This document shows, piece after piece, positions 24,901 through 38,500 of a stretch of DNA of 64,000 bases. Every line of letters begins with the position of its first letter. The stretch's first letter is position 1. The stretch is from Micromussa lordhowensis (lineage: Eukaryota > Cnidaria > Anthozoa > Scleractinia > Lobophylliidae), in NCBI GenBank assembly GCA_964020085.1, contig OZ026595.1, forward strand, positions 14,021,414-14,085,413, given 5' to 3'. Below the pieces are notes generated by a model. The model searched no databases and had not been told where the DNA came from. It saw nothing but the letters and a program-made list of their open reading frames with translations. The translations under genes and the position numbers were made by a program.

Positions 24901-27598
24901 GTAATTGTTGGCGCGAAATAAACAAAACAGCTGTAATTGTTGGCGAGAAATAAACAAAACAGCTGTCATTGTTGGCGCAAAATAAACAAAACAGCTGTAT
25001 TTGTTGGCGCGAAATAAACACAACAGCTGTAATTGTTGGCGCAAAATAAACAAAACAGCTGTAAGTGTTGGCGAGAAATAAACAAAAAAGCTGTAACTGT
25101 TGGCGAGAAATAAACAAAACAGCTGTCATTGTTGGCGCAAAATAAACAAAACAGCTTTCATTGTCGGCGCGAAATAAACAAAACAGCTTTCATTGTTGGC
25201 GCAAAATAAACAAAACAGCTGTAATTGTTGGCGTAAAATAAACAAAACAGCTGTAATTGTTGGCGCAAAATAAACAAAACAGCTGTAATTGTTGGCGTAA
25301 AATAAACAAAAGAGCTGTAATTGTTGGCGCGAAATAAACACAACAGCTGTAATTGTTGGCGAGAAATAAACAAAACAGCTGTCATTGTTGGCGTAACATT
25401 GTTGGCGCAAAATAAACAAAACAGCTGTAATTGTTGGCGCAAAATAAACAAAACAGCTGTAATTGTTGGCGCCAAATAAACAAAACAGCTGTAATTGTTT
25501 GCGTAAAATAAACAAAACAGCTGTAATTTTTGGCGCAAAATAAACAAAACAGCTGTAATTGTTGGCGTAAAATAAACAAAAGAGCTGTAATTGTTGGCGC
25601 GAAATAAACAAAACAGCTGTAATTGTTGGCGAGAAATAAACAAAACAGCTGTCATTGTTAGCGTAACATTGTTGGCGTAAAATAAACAAAACAGCTGTAA
25701 GTGTTGGCGAGAAATAAACAAAAAAGCTGTAATTGTTGGCGAGAAATAAACAAAGCAGCTGTCATTGTTGGCGCAAAATAAACAAAACAGCTGTCATTGT
25801 CGGCGCGAAATAAACAAAACAGCTGTCATTGTTGGCGGAAAATAAACAAAACAGCTGTAATTGTTGGCGTGAAATAAACAAAACAGCTGTAATTGTTGGC
25901 GCAAAATAAACAAAACAGCTGTAATTGTTGGCGTAACATTGTTGGCGCAAAATAAACAAAACAGCTATAATTGTTGGCGCAAAATAAACAAAACCGCTGT
26001 AATTGTTGGCGCGAAATAAACACAACAGCTGTAATTGTTGGCGTAAAATAAACAAAACAGCTGTAATTGTTGGCGAGAAATAAACAAAACAGCTGTAATT
26101 GTTGGCGCGAAATAAACAAAACAGCTGTAATGGTTGGCGTAAAATAAACAAAACAGCTGTAATTGTTGGCGTAAAATAAACAAAAGAGCTGTAATTGTTG
26201 GCGCGAAATAAACAAAACAGCTGTAATTGTTGGCGAGAAATAAACAAAACAGTGTTGGCGCGAAATAAACAAAACAGCTGTAATTGTTGGCGAGAAATAA
26301 ACAAAACAGCTGTCACTGTTGGCAAAACATTGTTGGCCCAAAATAAACAAAACAGCTGTAATTGTTGGCGTAAAATAAACAAAACAGCTGTAATTGTTGG
26401 CGCGAAATAAACACAACAGCTGTAATTGTTGGCGTAAAATAAACAAAACAGCTGTCATTGTTGCCGAGAAATAAACAAAACAGCTGTAATTGTTGGCGAG
26501 AAATAAACAAAACAGCTGTCATTGTTGGCGCAAAATAAACAAAACAGCTGTCATTGTTGGCGCGAAATAAACAAAACAGCTGTCATTGTTGGCGCAAAAT
26601 AAACAAAACAGCTGTAATTGTTGGCGTAAAATAAACAAAACAGGTGTAATTGTTGGCGCAAAATAAACAAAACAGCTGTAATTGTTGGCGCAAAATAAAC
26701 AAAACAGCTGTAATTGTTGGCGAGAAATAGACAAAACAGCTGTCACTGTTGGCGTAACATTGTTGGCGCAAAATAAACAAAACAGCTGTAATTGTTGGCG
26801 CAAAATAAACAAAACAGCTGTAATTGTTGGCGCGAAATAAACACAACAGCTGTAATTGTTGGCGTAAAATAAACAAAACAGCTGTAATTTTTGGCGTAAA
26901 ATAAACAAAACAGCTGTAATTGTTGGCGCAAAATAAACAAAACAGCTGTAATTGTTGGCGCAAATATAAACAAAACAGCTGTAATTGTTGGCGCGAAATA
27001 AACACAACAGCTGTAATTGTTGGCGTAAAATAAACAAAACAGCTGTAATTGTTGGCGTAAAATAAACAAAACAGCTGTAATTGTTGGCGAGAAATAAACA
27101 AAACAGCTGTCATTGTTGGCGTAACATTGTTGGCGCAAAATAAACAAAACAGCTGTAATTGTTGGCGAGAAATAAACAAAAGAGCTGTAATTGTTGGCGA
27201 GAAATAAACAAAACAGCTGTCATTGTTGGCACAAAATAAACAAAACAGCTGTCATTGTTGGCGTGAAATAAACAAAACAGCTGTCATTGTTGGCGCAAAA
27301 TAAACAAAACAGCTGGAATTGTTGGCGTAAAATAAACAAAACAGCTGTAATTGTTGGCGCAAAATAAACAAAACAGCTGTAATTGTTGGCGTAAAATAAA
27401 CAAAACAGCTGTAATTGATGGCGCGAAATAAACACAACAGCTGTAATTGTTGGCGAGAACTAAACAAAACAGCTGTCATTGTTGGCGTAACATTGTTGGC
27501 GCAAAATAAACAAAACAGCTGTAATTGTTGGTGTAAAATAAACAAAACAACTGTAATTGTTGGCGAGAAATAAACAAAACAGCTGTAATTGTTGGCGA
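18928..27598 (+). repeat. Macro-repeat M, copy 2 (about 8.7 kb)
   Basis: This is the copy of 10,520-18,934, beginning where copy 1 ends, so the two lie in direct tandem. The offset is 8408 in the left third and 8664 in the right part. The 256-bp difference equals 8 monomers and is the net result of two different internal expansions: 1766 bp in copy 1 against 2022 bp here. The match ends at about 27,598, where copy 1 has GAGAACTAAAC and copy 2 has GAGAAATAAAC. Scattered substitutions (for example AATGGTTGG near 26,130 and CTGCAATT markers held in common) show some divergence since duplication. Confidence 0.87.
20919..24962 (+). repeat. 2022-bp tandem duplication inside M copy 2
   Basis: The approximate copies 20,919-22,940 and 22,941-24,962 repeat with period 2022 (61 full plus 5 short units). 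The junction near 22,930-22,941 is chimeric: a TA-class AACAAAACAG unit leads directly into CTGTAATTCTTGG, whereas in the first copy the same variant follows a CA-class unit with GAGCTG. Markers shared by both copies include GAAATCAAC, GGCATAAAAT, GTTGGCCC, AAAATACAC and GCGAAATAATCAAAAC. Ends are accurate to about 20 bp. Confidence 0.86.
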
Positions 27599-29656
27599 GA
27601 AATAAACAAAACAGCTGTCATTGTTGGCGCAAAATAAACAAAACAGCTGTCATTGTTGGCGCGAAATAAACAAAACAGCTGTCATTCTTGGCGCAAAATA
27701 AACAAAACAGCTGTAATTGTTGGCGTAAAATAAACAAAACAGCTGTAATTGTTAACGCAAAATAAACAAAACAGCTGTAATTGTTGGCGTAAAATAAACA
27801 AAACAGCTGTAATTGTTGGCGCGAAATAAACACAACAGCTGTAATTGTTGGCGAGAACTAAACAAAACAGCTGTCATTGTTGGCGTAACATTGTTGGCGC
27901 AAAATAAACAAAACAGCTATCATTGTCGGCGCGAAATAAACAAAACAGCTGTAATTGTTGGCGTAAAATAAACAAAACAGCTGTAATTGTTGGCGTAAAA
28001 TAAATAAAACAGCTGTAATTGTTGGCGCAAAATAAACAAAACAGCTGTAATTGTTGGCGTAAAATAAACAAAAGAGCTGTAATTGTTGGCGCGAAATAAA
28101 CAAAACAGCTGTAATTGTTGGCGAGAAATAAACAAAACAGCTGTCATTGTTGGCGTAACATTGTTGGCGCAAAATGAAGAAAACAGCTGTAATTGTTGGC
28201 GCAAAATAAACAAAACAGCTGTAATTGTTGGCGCGAAATAAACACAACAGCTGTAATTGTTGGCGTAAAAAAAACAAAACAGCTGTAATTGTTGCCGAGA
28301 AATAAACAAAACAGCTGTAATTGTTGGCGAGAAATAAACAAAACAGCTGTCATTGTTGGCGCAAAATAAACAAAACAGCTGTCATTGTTGGCGCGAAATA
28401 GACAAAACAGCTGTCATTGTTGGCGCAAAATAAACAAAACAGCTGTAATTGTTGGCGTAAAATAAACAAAACAGCTGTAATTGTTGGCGCGAAATAAACA
28501 CAACAGCTGTAATTGTTGGCGAGAACTAAACAAAACAGCTGTCATTGTTGGCGTAACATTGTTGGCGCAAAATAAACAAAAGAGCTGTAATTGTTGGCGT
28601 AAAATAAACAAAACAACTGTAAATGTTGGCGAGAAATAAACAAAACAGCTGTAATTGTTGGCGAGAAATAAACAAAACAGCTGTCATTGTTGGCGCAAAA
28701 TAAACAAAACAGCTGTCATTGTTGGCGCGAAATAAACAAAACAGCTGTCATTCTTGGCGCAAAATAAACAAAACAGCTGTAATTGTTGGCGTAAAATAAA
28801 CAAAACAGCTGTAATTGTTAACGCAAAATAAACAAAACAGCTGTAATTGTTGGCGTAAAATAAACAAAACAGCTGTAATTGTTGGCGCGAAATAAACACA
28901 ACAGCTGTAATTGTTGGCGAGAACTAAACAAAACAGCTGTCATTGTTGGCGTAACATTGTTGGCGCAAAATAAACAAAACAGCTATCATTGTCGGCGCGA
29001 AATAAACAAAACAGCTGTAATTGTTGGCGTAAAATAAACAAAACAGCTGTAATTGTTGGCGTAAAATAAACAAAACAGCTGTAATTGTTGGCGCAAAATA
29101 AACAAAACAGCTGTAATTGTTGGCGTAAAATAAACAAAAGAGCTGTAATTGTTGGCGCGAAATAAACAAAACAGCTGTAATTGTTGGCGAGAAATAAACA
29201 AAACAGCTGTCATTGTTGGCGTAACATTGTTGGCGCAAAATGAAGAAAACAGCTGTAATTGTTGGCGCAAAATAAACAAAACAGCTGTAATTGTTGGCGC
29301 GAAATAAACACAACAGCTGTAATTGTTGGCGTAAAAAAAACAAAACAGCTGTAATTGTTGCCGAGAAATAAACAAAACAGCTGTAATTGTTGGCGAGAAA
29401 TAAACAAAACAGCTGTCATTGTTGGCGCAAAATAAACAAAACAGCTGTCATTGTTGGCGCGAAATAGACAAAACAGCTGTCATTGTTGGCGCAAAATAAA
29501 CAAAACAGCTGTAATTGTTGGCGTAAAATAAACAAAACAGCTGTAATTGTTGGCGCGAAATAAACACAACAGCTGTAATTGTTGGCGAGAACTAAACAAA
29601 ACAGCTGTCATTGTTGGCGTAACATTGTTGGCGCAAAATAAACAAAAGAGCTGTAA
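27525..29656 (+). repeat. 1066-bp higher-order repeat in tandem (two copies)
   Basis: 27,525-28,590 and 28,591-29,656 repeat with period 1066, which I counted as three blocks of 270, 398 and 398 bp (8, 12 and 12 full monomers, each with one short unit). Diagnostic variants in order are CTATCATTGTCGG, AAAATGAAGAAAAC, the T10A unit followed by GTTGCCGAG, GAAATAGAC, AACAACTG, CATTCTTGG and GTTAACGC. This is the clearest single example of the repeat module that dominates the right half of the window. Confidence 0.87.
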
Positions 29657-30428
29657 TTCTTGGCGTAAAAGAAATAAAACAGCTGTAATTGTTGGCGTAA
29701 AATAAACAAAACAGCTGTAATTGTTGGCGTAAAATAAACAAAACAGCTGTAATTGTTGGCGCAAAATAAACAAAACAGCTGTAATTGTTGCCGTAAAATA
29801 AACAAAAGAGCTGTAATTGTTGGCGCGAAATAAACAAAACAGCTGTAATTGTTGGCGAGAAATAAACAAAACAGCTGTCACTGTTGGCGTAACATTGTTG
29901 GCCCAAAATAAACAAAACAGCTGTAATTGTTGGCGCAAAATAAACAAAACAGCTGTAATTGTTGGCGCGAAATAAACACAACAGCTGTAATTGTTGGCGT
30001 AAAATAAACAAAACAGCTGTCATTGTTGCCGAGAAATAAACAAAACAGCTGTAATTGTTGGCGAGAAATAAACAAAACAGCTGTCATTGTTGGCGCAAAA
30101 TAAACAAAACAGCTGTCATTGTTGGCGCGAAATAAACAAAACAGCTGTCATTGTTGGCACAAAATAAACAAAACAGCTGTAATTGTTGGCGTAAAATAAA
30201 CAAAACAGCTGTAATTGTTGGCGCAAAATAAACAAAACAGCTGTAATTGTTGGCGTAAAATAAACAAAACAGCTGTAATTGTTGGCGCGAAATAAACAAA
30301 ACAGCTGTAATTGTTAGCGAGAACTAAACAAAACAGCTGTCATTGTTGGCGTAACATTGTTGGCGCAAAATAAACAAAAGAGCTGTAATTCTTGGCGTAA
30401 AAGAAACAAAACAGCTGTAATTGTTGGC
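29020..30428 (+). repeat. Segment C, copy 1 (1.4 kb; recurs at 33,490-34,898)
   Basis: The variant order matches 4470 bp downstream. To the left the match continues at offset 4502, because copy 2 lacks one CG-class unit at the GTCGG marker near 33,491. Markers are AAAATGAAGAAAAC, GAAATAGAC, AAAAGAAATAAAAC, GTTGGCCC and a GTCATTGTTGCCGAG unit. Confidence 0.82.
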
Positions 30429-33400
30429 GTAAAATAAACAAAACAGCTGTAGTTGTTGGCGTAAAATAAACAAAACAGCTGTAATTGTTGGCGCAAAATA
30501 AACAAAACAGCTGTAATTGTTGCCGTAAAATAAACAAAAGAGCTGTAATTGTTGGCGCGAAATAAACAAAACAGCTGTAATTGTTGGCGAGAAATAGACA
30601 AAACAGCTGTCACTGTTGGCGTAACATTGTTGGCGCAAAATAAACAAAACAGCTGTAATTGTTGGCGCAAAATAAACAAAACAGCTTTAATTGTTGGCGC
30701 GAAATAAACACAACAGCTGTAATTGTTGGCGTAAAATAAACATAACAGCTGTAATTTTTGGCGAGAAATAAACAAAACAGCTGTCATTGTTGGCGCAAAA
30801 TAAACAAAACAGCTGTCATTGTTGGCGCGAAATAAACAAAACAGCTGTCATTCTTGGCGCAAAATAAACAAAACAGCTGTAATTGTTGGCGTAAAATAAA
30901 CAAAACAGCTGTAATTGTTAACGCAAAATAAACAAAACAGCTGTAATTGTTGGCGTAAAATAAACAAAACAGCTGTAATTGTTGGCGCGAAATAAACACA
31001 ACAGCTGTAATTGTTGGCGAGAACTAAACAAAACAGCTGTCATTGTTGGCGTAACATTGTTGGCGCAAAATAAACAAAACAGCTATCATTGTCGGCGCGA
31101 AATAAACAAAACAGCTGTAATTGTTGGCGTAAAATAAACAAAACAGCTGTAATTGTTGGCGTAAAATAAATAAAACAGCTGTAATTGTTGGCGCAAAATA
31201 AACAAAACAGCTGTAATTGTTGGCGTAAAATAAACAAAAGAGCTGTAATTGTTGGCGCGAAATAAACAAAACAGCTGTAATTGTTGGCGAGAAATAAACA
31301 AAACAGCTGTCATTGTTGGCGTAACATTGTTGGCGCAAAATGAAGAAAACAGCTGTAATTGTTGGCGCGAAATAAACACAACAGCTGTAATTGTTGGCGT
31401 AAAAAAAACAAAACAGCTGTAATTGTTGCCGAGAAATAAACAAAACAGCTGTAATTGTTGGCGAGAAATAAACAAAACAGCTGTCATTGTTGGCGCAAAA
31501 TAAACAAAACAGCTGTCATTGTTGGCGCGAAATAGACAAAACAGCTGTCATTGTTGGCGCAAAATAAACAAAACAGCTGTAATTGTTGGCGTAAAATAAA
31601 CAAAAGAGCTGTAATTGTTGGCGCGAAATAAACAAAACAGCTGTAATTGTTGGCGAGAACTAAACAAAACAGCTGTCATTGTTGGCGTAACATTGTTGGC
31701 GCAAAATAAACAAAAGAGCTGTAATTGTTGGCGTAAAATAAACAAAACAACTGTAATTGTTGGCGAGAAATAAACAAAACAGCTGTAATTGTTGGCGAGA
31801 AATAAACAAAACAGCTGTCATTGTTGGCGCAAAATAAACAAAACAGCTGTCATTGTTGGCGCGAAATAAACAAAACAGCTGTCATTCTTGGCGCAAAATA
31901 AACAAAACAGCTGTAATTGTTGGCGTAAAATAAACAAAACAGCTGTAATTGTTAACGCAAAATAAACAAAACAGCTGTAATTGTTGGCGTAAAATAAACA
32001 AAACAGCTGTAATTGTTGGCGCGAAATAAACACAACAGCTGTAATTGTTGGCGAGAACTAAACAAAACAGCTGTCATTGTTGGCGTAACATTGTTGGCGC
32101 AAAATAAACAAAACAGCTATCATTGTCGGCGCGAAATAAACAAAACAGCTGTAATTGTTGGCGTAAAATAAACAAAACAGCTGTAATTGTTGGCGTAAAA
32201 TAAACAAAACAGCTGTAATTGTTGGCGCAAAATAAACAAAACAGCTGTAATTGTTGGCGTAAAATAAACAAAAGAGCTGTAATTGTTGGCGCGAAATAAA
32301 CAAAACAGCTGTAATTGTTGGCGAGAAATAAACAAAACAGCTGTCATTGTTGGCGTAACATTGTTGGCGCAAAATGAAGAAAACAGCTGTAATTGTTGGC
32401 GCAAAATAAACAAAACAGCTGTAATTGTTGGCGCGAAATAAACACAACAGCTGTAATTGTTGGCGTAAAAAAAACAAAACAGCTGTAATTGTTGCCGAGA
32501 AATAAACAAAACAGCTGTAATTGTTGGCGAGAAATAAACAAAACAGCTGTCATTGTTGGCGCAAAATAAACAAAACAGCTGTCATTGTTGGCGCGAAATA
32601 GACAAAACAGCTGTCATTGTTGGCGCAAAATAAACAAAACAGCTGTAATTGTTGGCGTAAAATAAACAAAACAGCTGTAATTGTTGGCGCGAAATAAACA
32701 CAACAGCTGTAATTGTTGGCGAGAACTAAACAAAACAGCTGTCATTGTTGGCGTAACATTGTTGGCGCAAAATAAACAAAAGAGCTGTAATTCTTGGCGT
32801 AAAAGAAATAAAACAGCTGTAATTGTTGGCGTAAAATAAACAAAACAGCTGTAATTGTTGGCGTAAAATAAACAAAACAGCTGTAATTGTTGGCGCAAAA
32901 TAAACAAAACAGCTGTAATTGTTGCCGTAAAATAAACAAAAGAGCTGTAATTGTTGGCGCGAAATAAACAAAACAGCTGTAATTGTTGGCGAGAAATAAA
33001 CAAAACAGCTGTCATTGTTGGCGAGAACTAAACAAAACAGCTGTCATTGTTGGCGTAACATTGTTGGCGCAAAATAAACAAAAGAGCTGTAATTGTTGGC
33101 GTAAAATAAACAAAACAACTGTAATTGTTGGCGAGAAATAAACAAAACAGCTGTAATTGTTGGCGAGAAATAAACAAAACAGCTGTCATTGTTGGCGCAA
33201 AATAAACAAAACAGCTGTCATTGTTGGCGCGAAATAAACAAAACAGCTGTCATTCTTGGCGCAAAATAAACAAAACAGCTGTAATTGTTGGCGTAAAATA
33301 AACAAAACAGCTGTAATTGTTAACGCAAAATAAACAAAACAGCTGTAATTGTTGGCGTAAAATAAACAAAACAGCTGTAATTGTTGGCGCGAAATAAACA

Positions 33401-33489
33401 CAACAGCTGTAATTGTTGGCGAGAACTAAACAAAACAGCTGTCATTGTTGGCGTAACATTGTTGGCGCAAAATAAACAAAACAGCTATC
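29657..33489 (+). repeat. Higher-order array with GTTAAC modules
   Basis: This stretch contains GTTAAC modules at 30,917, 31,951 and 33,319. The 1034-bp spacing is one monomer less than 1066, because the CA-class unit after AAAATGAAGAAAAC is missing near 31,345. A GAGAACTAAAC plus short-unit block is inserted near 33,022-33,070. Everything is monomer or short unit, and I see no gene. Confidence 0.75.
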
Positions 33490-34898
33490 ATTGTCGGCGT
33501 AAAATAAACAAAACAGCTGTAATTGTTGGCGTAAAATAAACAAAACAGCTGTAATTGTTGGCGCAAAATAAACAAAACAGCTGTAATTGTTGGCGTAAAA
33601 TAAACAAAAGAGCTGTAATTGTTGGCGCGAAATAAACAAAACAGCTGTAATTGTTGGCGAGAAATAAACAAAACAGCTGTCATTGTTGGCGTAACATTGT
33701 TGGCGCAAAATGAAGAAAACAGCTGTAATTGTTGGCGCAAAATAAACAAAACAGCTGTAATTGTTGGCGCGAAATAAACACAACAGCTGTAATTGTTGGC
33801 GTAAAAAAAACAAAACAGCTGTAATTGTTGCCGAGAAATAAACAAAACAGCTGTAATTGTTGGCGAGAAATAAACAAAACAGCTGTCATTGTTGGCGCAA
33901 AATAAACAAAACAGCTGTCATTGTTGGCGCGAAATAGACAAAACAGCTGTCATTGTTGGCGCAAAATAAACAAAACAGCTGTAATTGTTGGCGTAAAATA
34001 AACAAAACAGCTGTAATTGTTGGCGCGAAATAAACACAACAGCTGTAATTGTTGGCGAGAACTAAACAAAACAGCTGTCATTGTTGGCGTAACATTGTTG
34101 GCGCAAAATAAACAAAAGAGCTGTAATTCTTGGCGTAAAAGAAATAAAACAGCTGTAATTGTTGGCGTAAAATAAACAAAACAGCTGTAATTGTTGGCGT
34201 AAAATAAACAAAACAGCTGTAATTGTTGGCGCAAAATAAACAAAACAGCTGTAATTGTTGCCGTAAAATAAACAAAAGAGCTGTAATTGTTGGCGCGAAA
34301 TAAACAAAACAGCTGTAATTGTTGGCGAGAAATAAACAAAACAGCTGTCACTGTTGGCGTAACATTGTTGGCCCAAAATAAACAAAACAGCTGTAATTGT
34401 TGGCGCAAAATAAACAAAACAGCTGTAATTGTTGGCGCGAAATAAACACAACAGCTGTAATTGTTGGCGTAAAATAAACAAAACAGCTGTCATTGTTGCC
34501 GAGAAATAAACAAAACAGCTGTAATTGTTGGCGAGAAATAAACAAAACAGCTGTCATTGTTGGCGCAAAATAAACAAAACAGCTGTCATTGTTGGCGCGA
34601 AATAAACAAAACAGCTGTCATTGTTGGCGCAAAATAAACAAAACAGCTGTAATTGTTGGCGTAAAATAAACAAAACAGCTGTAATTGTTGGCGCAAAATA
34701 AACAAAACAGCTGTAATTGTTGGCGTAAAATAAACAAAACAGCTGTAATTGTTGGCGCGAAATAAACAAAACAGCTGTAATTGTTGGCGAGAACTAAACA
34801 AAACAGCTGTCATTGTTGGCGTAACATTGTTGGCGCAAAATAAACAAAAGAGCTGTAATTCTTGGCGTAAAAGAAACAAAACAGCTGTAATTGTTGGC
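33490..34898 (+). repeat. Segment C, copy 2
   Basis: This is the copy of 29,020-30,428 at offset 4470. Immediately right of it, 160 bp (five monomers) present in copy 1 are missing. The next shared marker, GAAATAGACA, lies at 30,591 in copy 1 and 34,901 here, so the offset drops to 4310. Confidence 0.82.
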
Positions 34899-35500
34899 GA
34901 GAAATAGACAAAACAGCTGTCACTGTTGGCGTAACATTGTTGGCGCAAAATAAACAAAACAGCTGTAATTGTTGGCGCAAAATAAACAAAACAGCTTTAA
35001 TTGTTGGCGCGAAATAAACACAACAGCTGTAATTGTTGGCGTAAAATAAACATAACAGCTGTAATTTTTGGCGTAAAATAAACAAAACAGCTGTAATTGT
35101 TGGCGCAAAATAAACAAAACAGCTGTAATTGTTGGCGCAAAATAAACAAAACAGCTGTAATTGTTGCCGTAAAATAAACAAAAGAGCTGTAATTGTTGGC
35201 GCGAAATAAACAAAACAGCTGTAATTGTTGGCGAGAAATAGACAAAACAGCTGTCACTGTTGGCGTAACATTGTTGGCGCAAAATAAACAAAACAGCTGT
35301 AATTGTTGGCGCAAAATAAACAAAACAGCTTTAATTGTTGGCGCGAAATAAACACAACAGCTGTAATTGTTGGCGTAAAATAAACATAACAGCTGTAATT
35401 TTTGGCGTAAAATAAACAAAACAGCTGTAATTGTTGGCGCAAAATAAACAAAACAGCTGTAATTGTTGGCGCAAAATAAACAAAACAGCTGTAATTGTTG
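34880..35500 (+). repeat. 334-bp tandem duplication
   Basis: 34,880-35,166 recurs at 35,214-35,500 with period 334 (10 full plus 1 short unit). Both copies contain GAAATAGAC, GTCACTGTTGG, the short unit, CAGCTTTAATT, AACATAACAGC and AATTTTTGG. The second copy continues as the left part of segment D. Confidence 0.83.
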
Positions 35501-38500
35501 GCGCGAAATAAACACAACAGCTGTAATTGTTGGCGTAAAATAAACAAAACAGCTGTAATTGTTGGCGTAAAATAAACAAAACAGCTGTAATTGTTGGCGA
35601 GAAATAAACAAAACAGCTGTCATTGTTGGCGTAACATTGTTGGCGCAAAATAAACAAAACAGCTGTAATTGTTGGCGAGAAATAAACAAAAGAGCTGTAA
35701 TTGTTGGCGAGAAATAAACAAAACAGCTGTCATTGTTGGCGCAAAATAAACAAAACAGCTGTCATTGTTGGCGTGAAATAAACAAAACAGCTGTCATTGT
35801 TGGCGCAAAATAAACAAAACAGCTGTAATTGTTGGCGTAAAATAAACAAAACAGCTGTAATTGTTGGCGCAAAATAAACAAAACAGCTGTAATTGTTGGC
35901 GTAAAATAAACAAAACAGCTGTAATTGTTGGCGCGAAATAAACACAACAGCTGTAATTGTTGGCGAGAACTAAACAAAACAGCTGTCATTGTTGGCCTAA
36001 CATTGTTGGCGCAAAATAAACAAAACAGCTGTAATTGTTGGCGTAAAATAAACAAAACAACTGTAATTGTTGGCGAGAAATAAACAAAACAGCTGTAATT
36101 GTTGGCGAGAAATAAACAAAACAGCTGTCATTGTTGGCGCAAAATAAACAAAACAGCTGTCATTGTTGGCGCGAAATAAACAAAACAGCTGTCATTCTTG
36201 GCGCAAAATAAACAAAACAGCTGTAATTGTTGGCGTAAAATAAACAAAACAGCTGTAATTGTTAACGCAAAAGAAACAAAACAGCTGTAATTGTTGGCGT
36301 AAAATAAACAAAACAGCTGTAATTGTTGGCGCGAAATAAACACAACAGCTGTAATTGTTGGCGAGAACTAAACAAAACAGCTGTCATTGTTGGCGTAACA
36401 TTGTTGGCGCAAAATAAACAAAACAGCTATCATTGTCGGCGCGAAATAAACAAAACAGCTGTAATTGTTGGCGTAAAATAAACAAAACAGCTGTAATTGT
36501 TGGCGTAAAATAAATAAAACAGCTGTAATTGTTGGCGCAAAATAAACAAAACAGCTGTAATTGTTGCCGTAAAATAAACAAAAGAGCTGTAATTGTTGGC
36601 GCGAAATAAACAAAACAGCTGTAATTGTTGGCGAGAAATAAACAAAACAGCTGTCACTGTTGGCGTAACATTGTTGGCGCAAAATAAACAAAACAGCTGT
36701 AATTGTTGGCGCAAAATAAACAAAACAGCTGTAATTGTTGGCGTAAAATAAACAAAACAGCTGTCATTGTTGGCGCGAAATAAACACAACAGCTGTAATT
36801 GTTGGCGTAAAATAAACAAAACACCTGTAATTGTTGGCGTAAAATAAACAAAACAGCTGTAATTGTTGGCGTAAAATAAACAAAACAGCTGTAATTGTTG
36901 GCGTAAAATAAACAAAACAGCTGTAATTGTTGGCGCGAAATAAACACAACAGCTGTAATTGTTGGCGAGAACTAAACAAAACAGCTGTCATTGTTGGCGT
37001 AACATTGTTGGCGCAAAATAAACAAAAGAGCTGTAATTCTTGGCGTAAAAGAAATAAAACAGCTGTAATTGTTGGCGTAAAATAAACAAAACAGCTGTAA
37101 TTGTTGGCGTAAAATAAACAAAACAGCTGTAATTGTTGGCGCAAAATAAACAAAACAGCTGTAATTGTTGCCGTAAAATAAACAAAAGAGCTGTAATTGT
37201 TGGCGCGAAATAAACAAAACAGCTGTAATTGTTGGCGAGAAATAAACAAAACAGCTGTCACTGTTGGCGTAACATTGTTGGCCCAAAATAAACAAAACAG
37301 CTGTAATTGTTGGCGCAAAATAAACAAAACAGCTGTCATTGTTGGCGCGAAATGAACACAACAGCTGTAATTGTTGGCGTAAAATAAACAAAACAGCTGT
37401 CATTGTTGCCGAGAAATAAACAAAACAGCTGTAATTGTTGGCGAGAAATAAACAAAACAGCTGTCATTGTTGGCGCAAAATAAACAAAACAGCTGTCATT
37501 GTTGGCGCGAAATAAACAAAACAGCTGTCATTGTTGAAGCAAAATAAACAAAACAGCTGTAATTGTTGGCGTAAAATAAACAAAACAGCTGTAATTGTTG
37601 GCGCAAAATAAACAAAACAGCTGTAATTGTTGGCGTAAAATAAACAAAACAGCTGTAATTGTTGGCGCGAAATAAACAAAACAGCTGTAATTGTTGGCGA
37701 GAACTAAACAAAACAGCTGTCATTGTTGGCGTAACATTGTTGGCGCAAAATAAACAAAAGAGCTGTAATTCTTGGCGTAAAAGAAACAAAACAGCTGTAA
37801 TTGTTGGCGTAAAATAAACAAAACAGCTGTAGTTGTTGGCGTAAAATAAACAAAACAGCTGTAATTGTTGGCGCAAAATAAACAAAACAGCTGTAATTGT
37901 TGCCGTAAAATAAACAAAAGAGCTGTAATTGTTGGCGCGAAATAAACAAAACAGCTGTAATTGTTGGCGAAAAATAGACAAAACAGCTGTCACTGTTGGC
38001 GTAACATTGTTGGCGCAAAATAAACAAAACAGCTGTAATTGTTGGCGCAAAATAAACAAAACAGCTGTAATTGTTGGCGCGAAATAAACACAACAGCTGT
38101 AATTGTTGGCGTAAAATAAACAAAACAGCTGTAATTTTTGGCGTAAAATAAACAAAACAGCTGTAATTGTTGGCGAGAAATAAACAAAACAGCTGTAATT
38201 GTTGGCGTAAAATAAACAAAACAGCTGTAATTGTTGGTGAGAAATAAACAAAACAGCTGTAATTGTTGGAGTAAAATAAACAAAACAGCTGTAATTGTTG
38301 GCGTAAAATAAACAAAACAGCTGTAATTGTTGGCGAGAAATAAACAAAACAGCTGTCATTGTTGGCGTAACATTGTTGGCGCAAAATAAACAAATCAGCT
38401 GTAATTGTTGGCGAGAAATAAACAAAACAGCTGTAATTGTTGGCGCGAAATAAACACAACAGCTGTAATTGTTGGCGTAAAATAAACAAAACAGCTGTAA

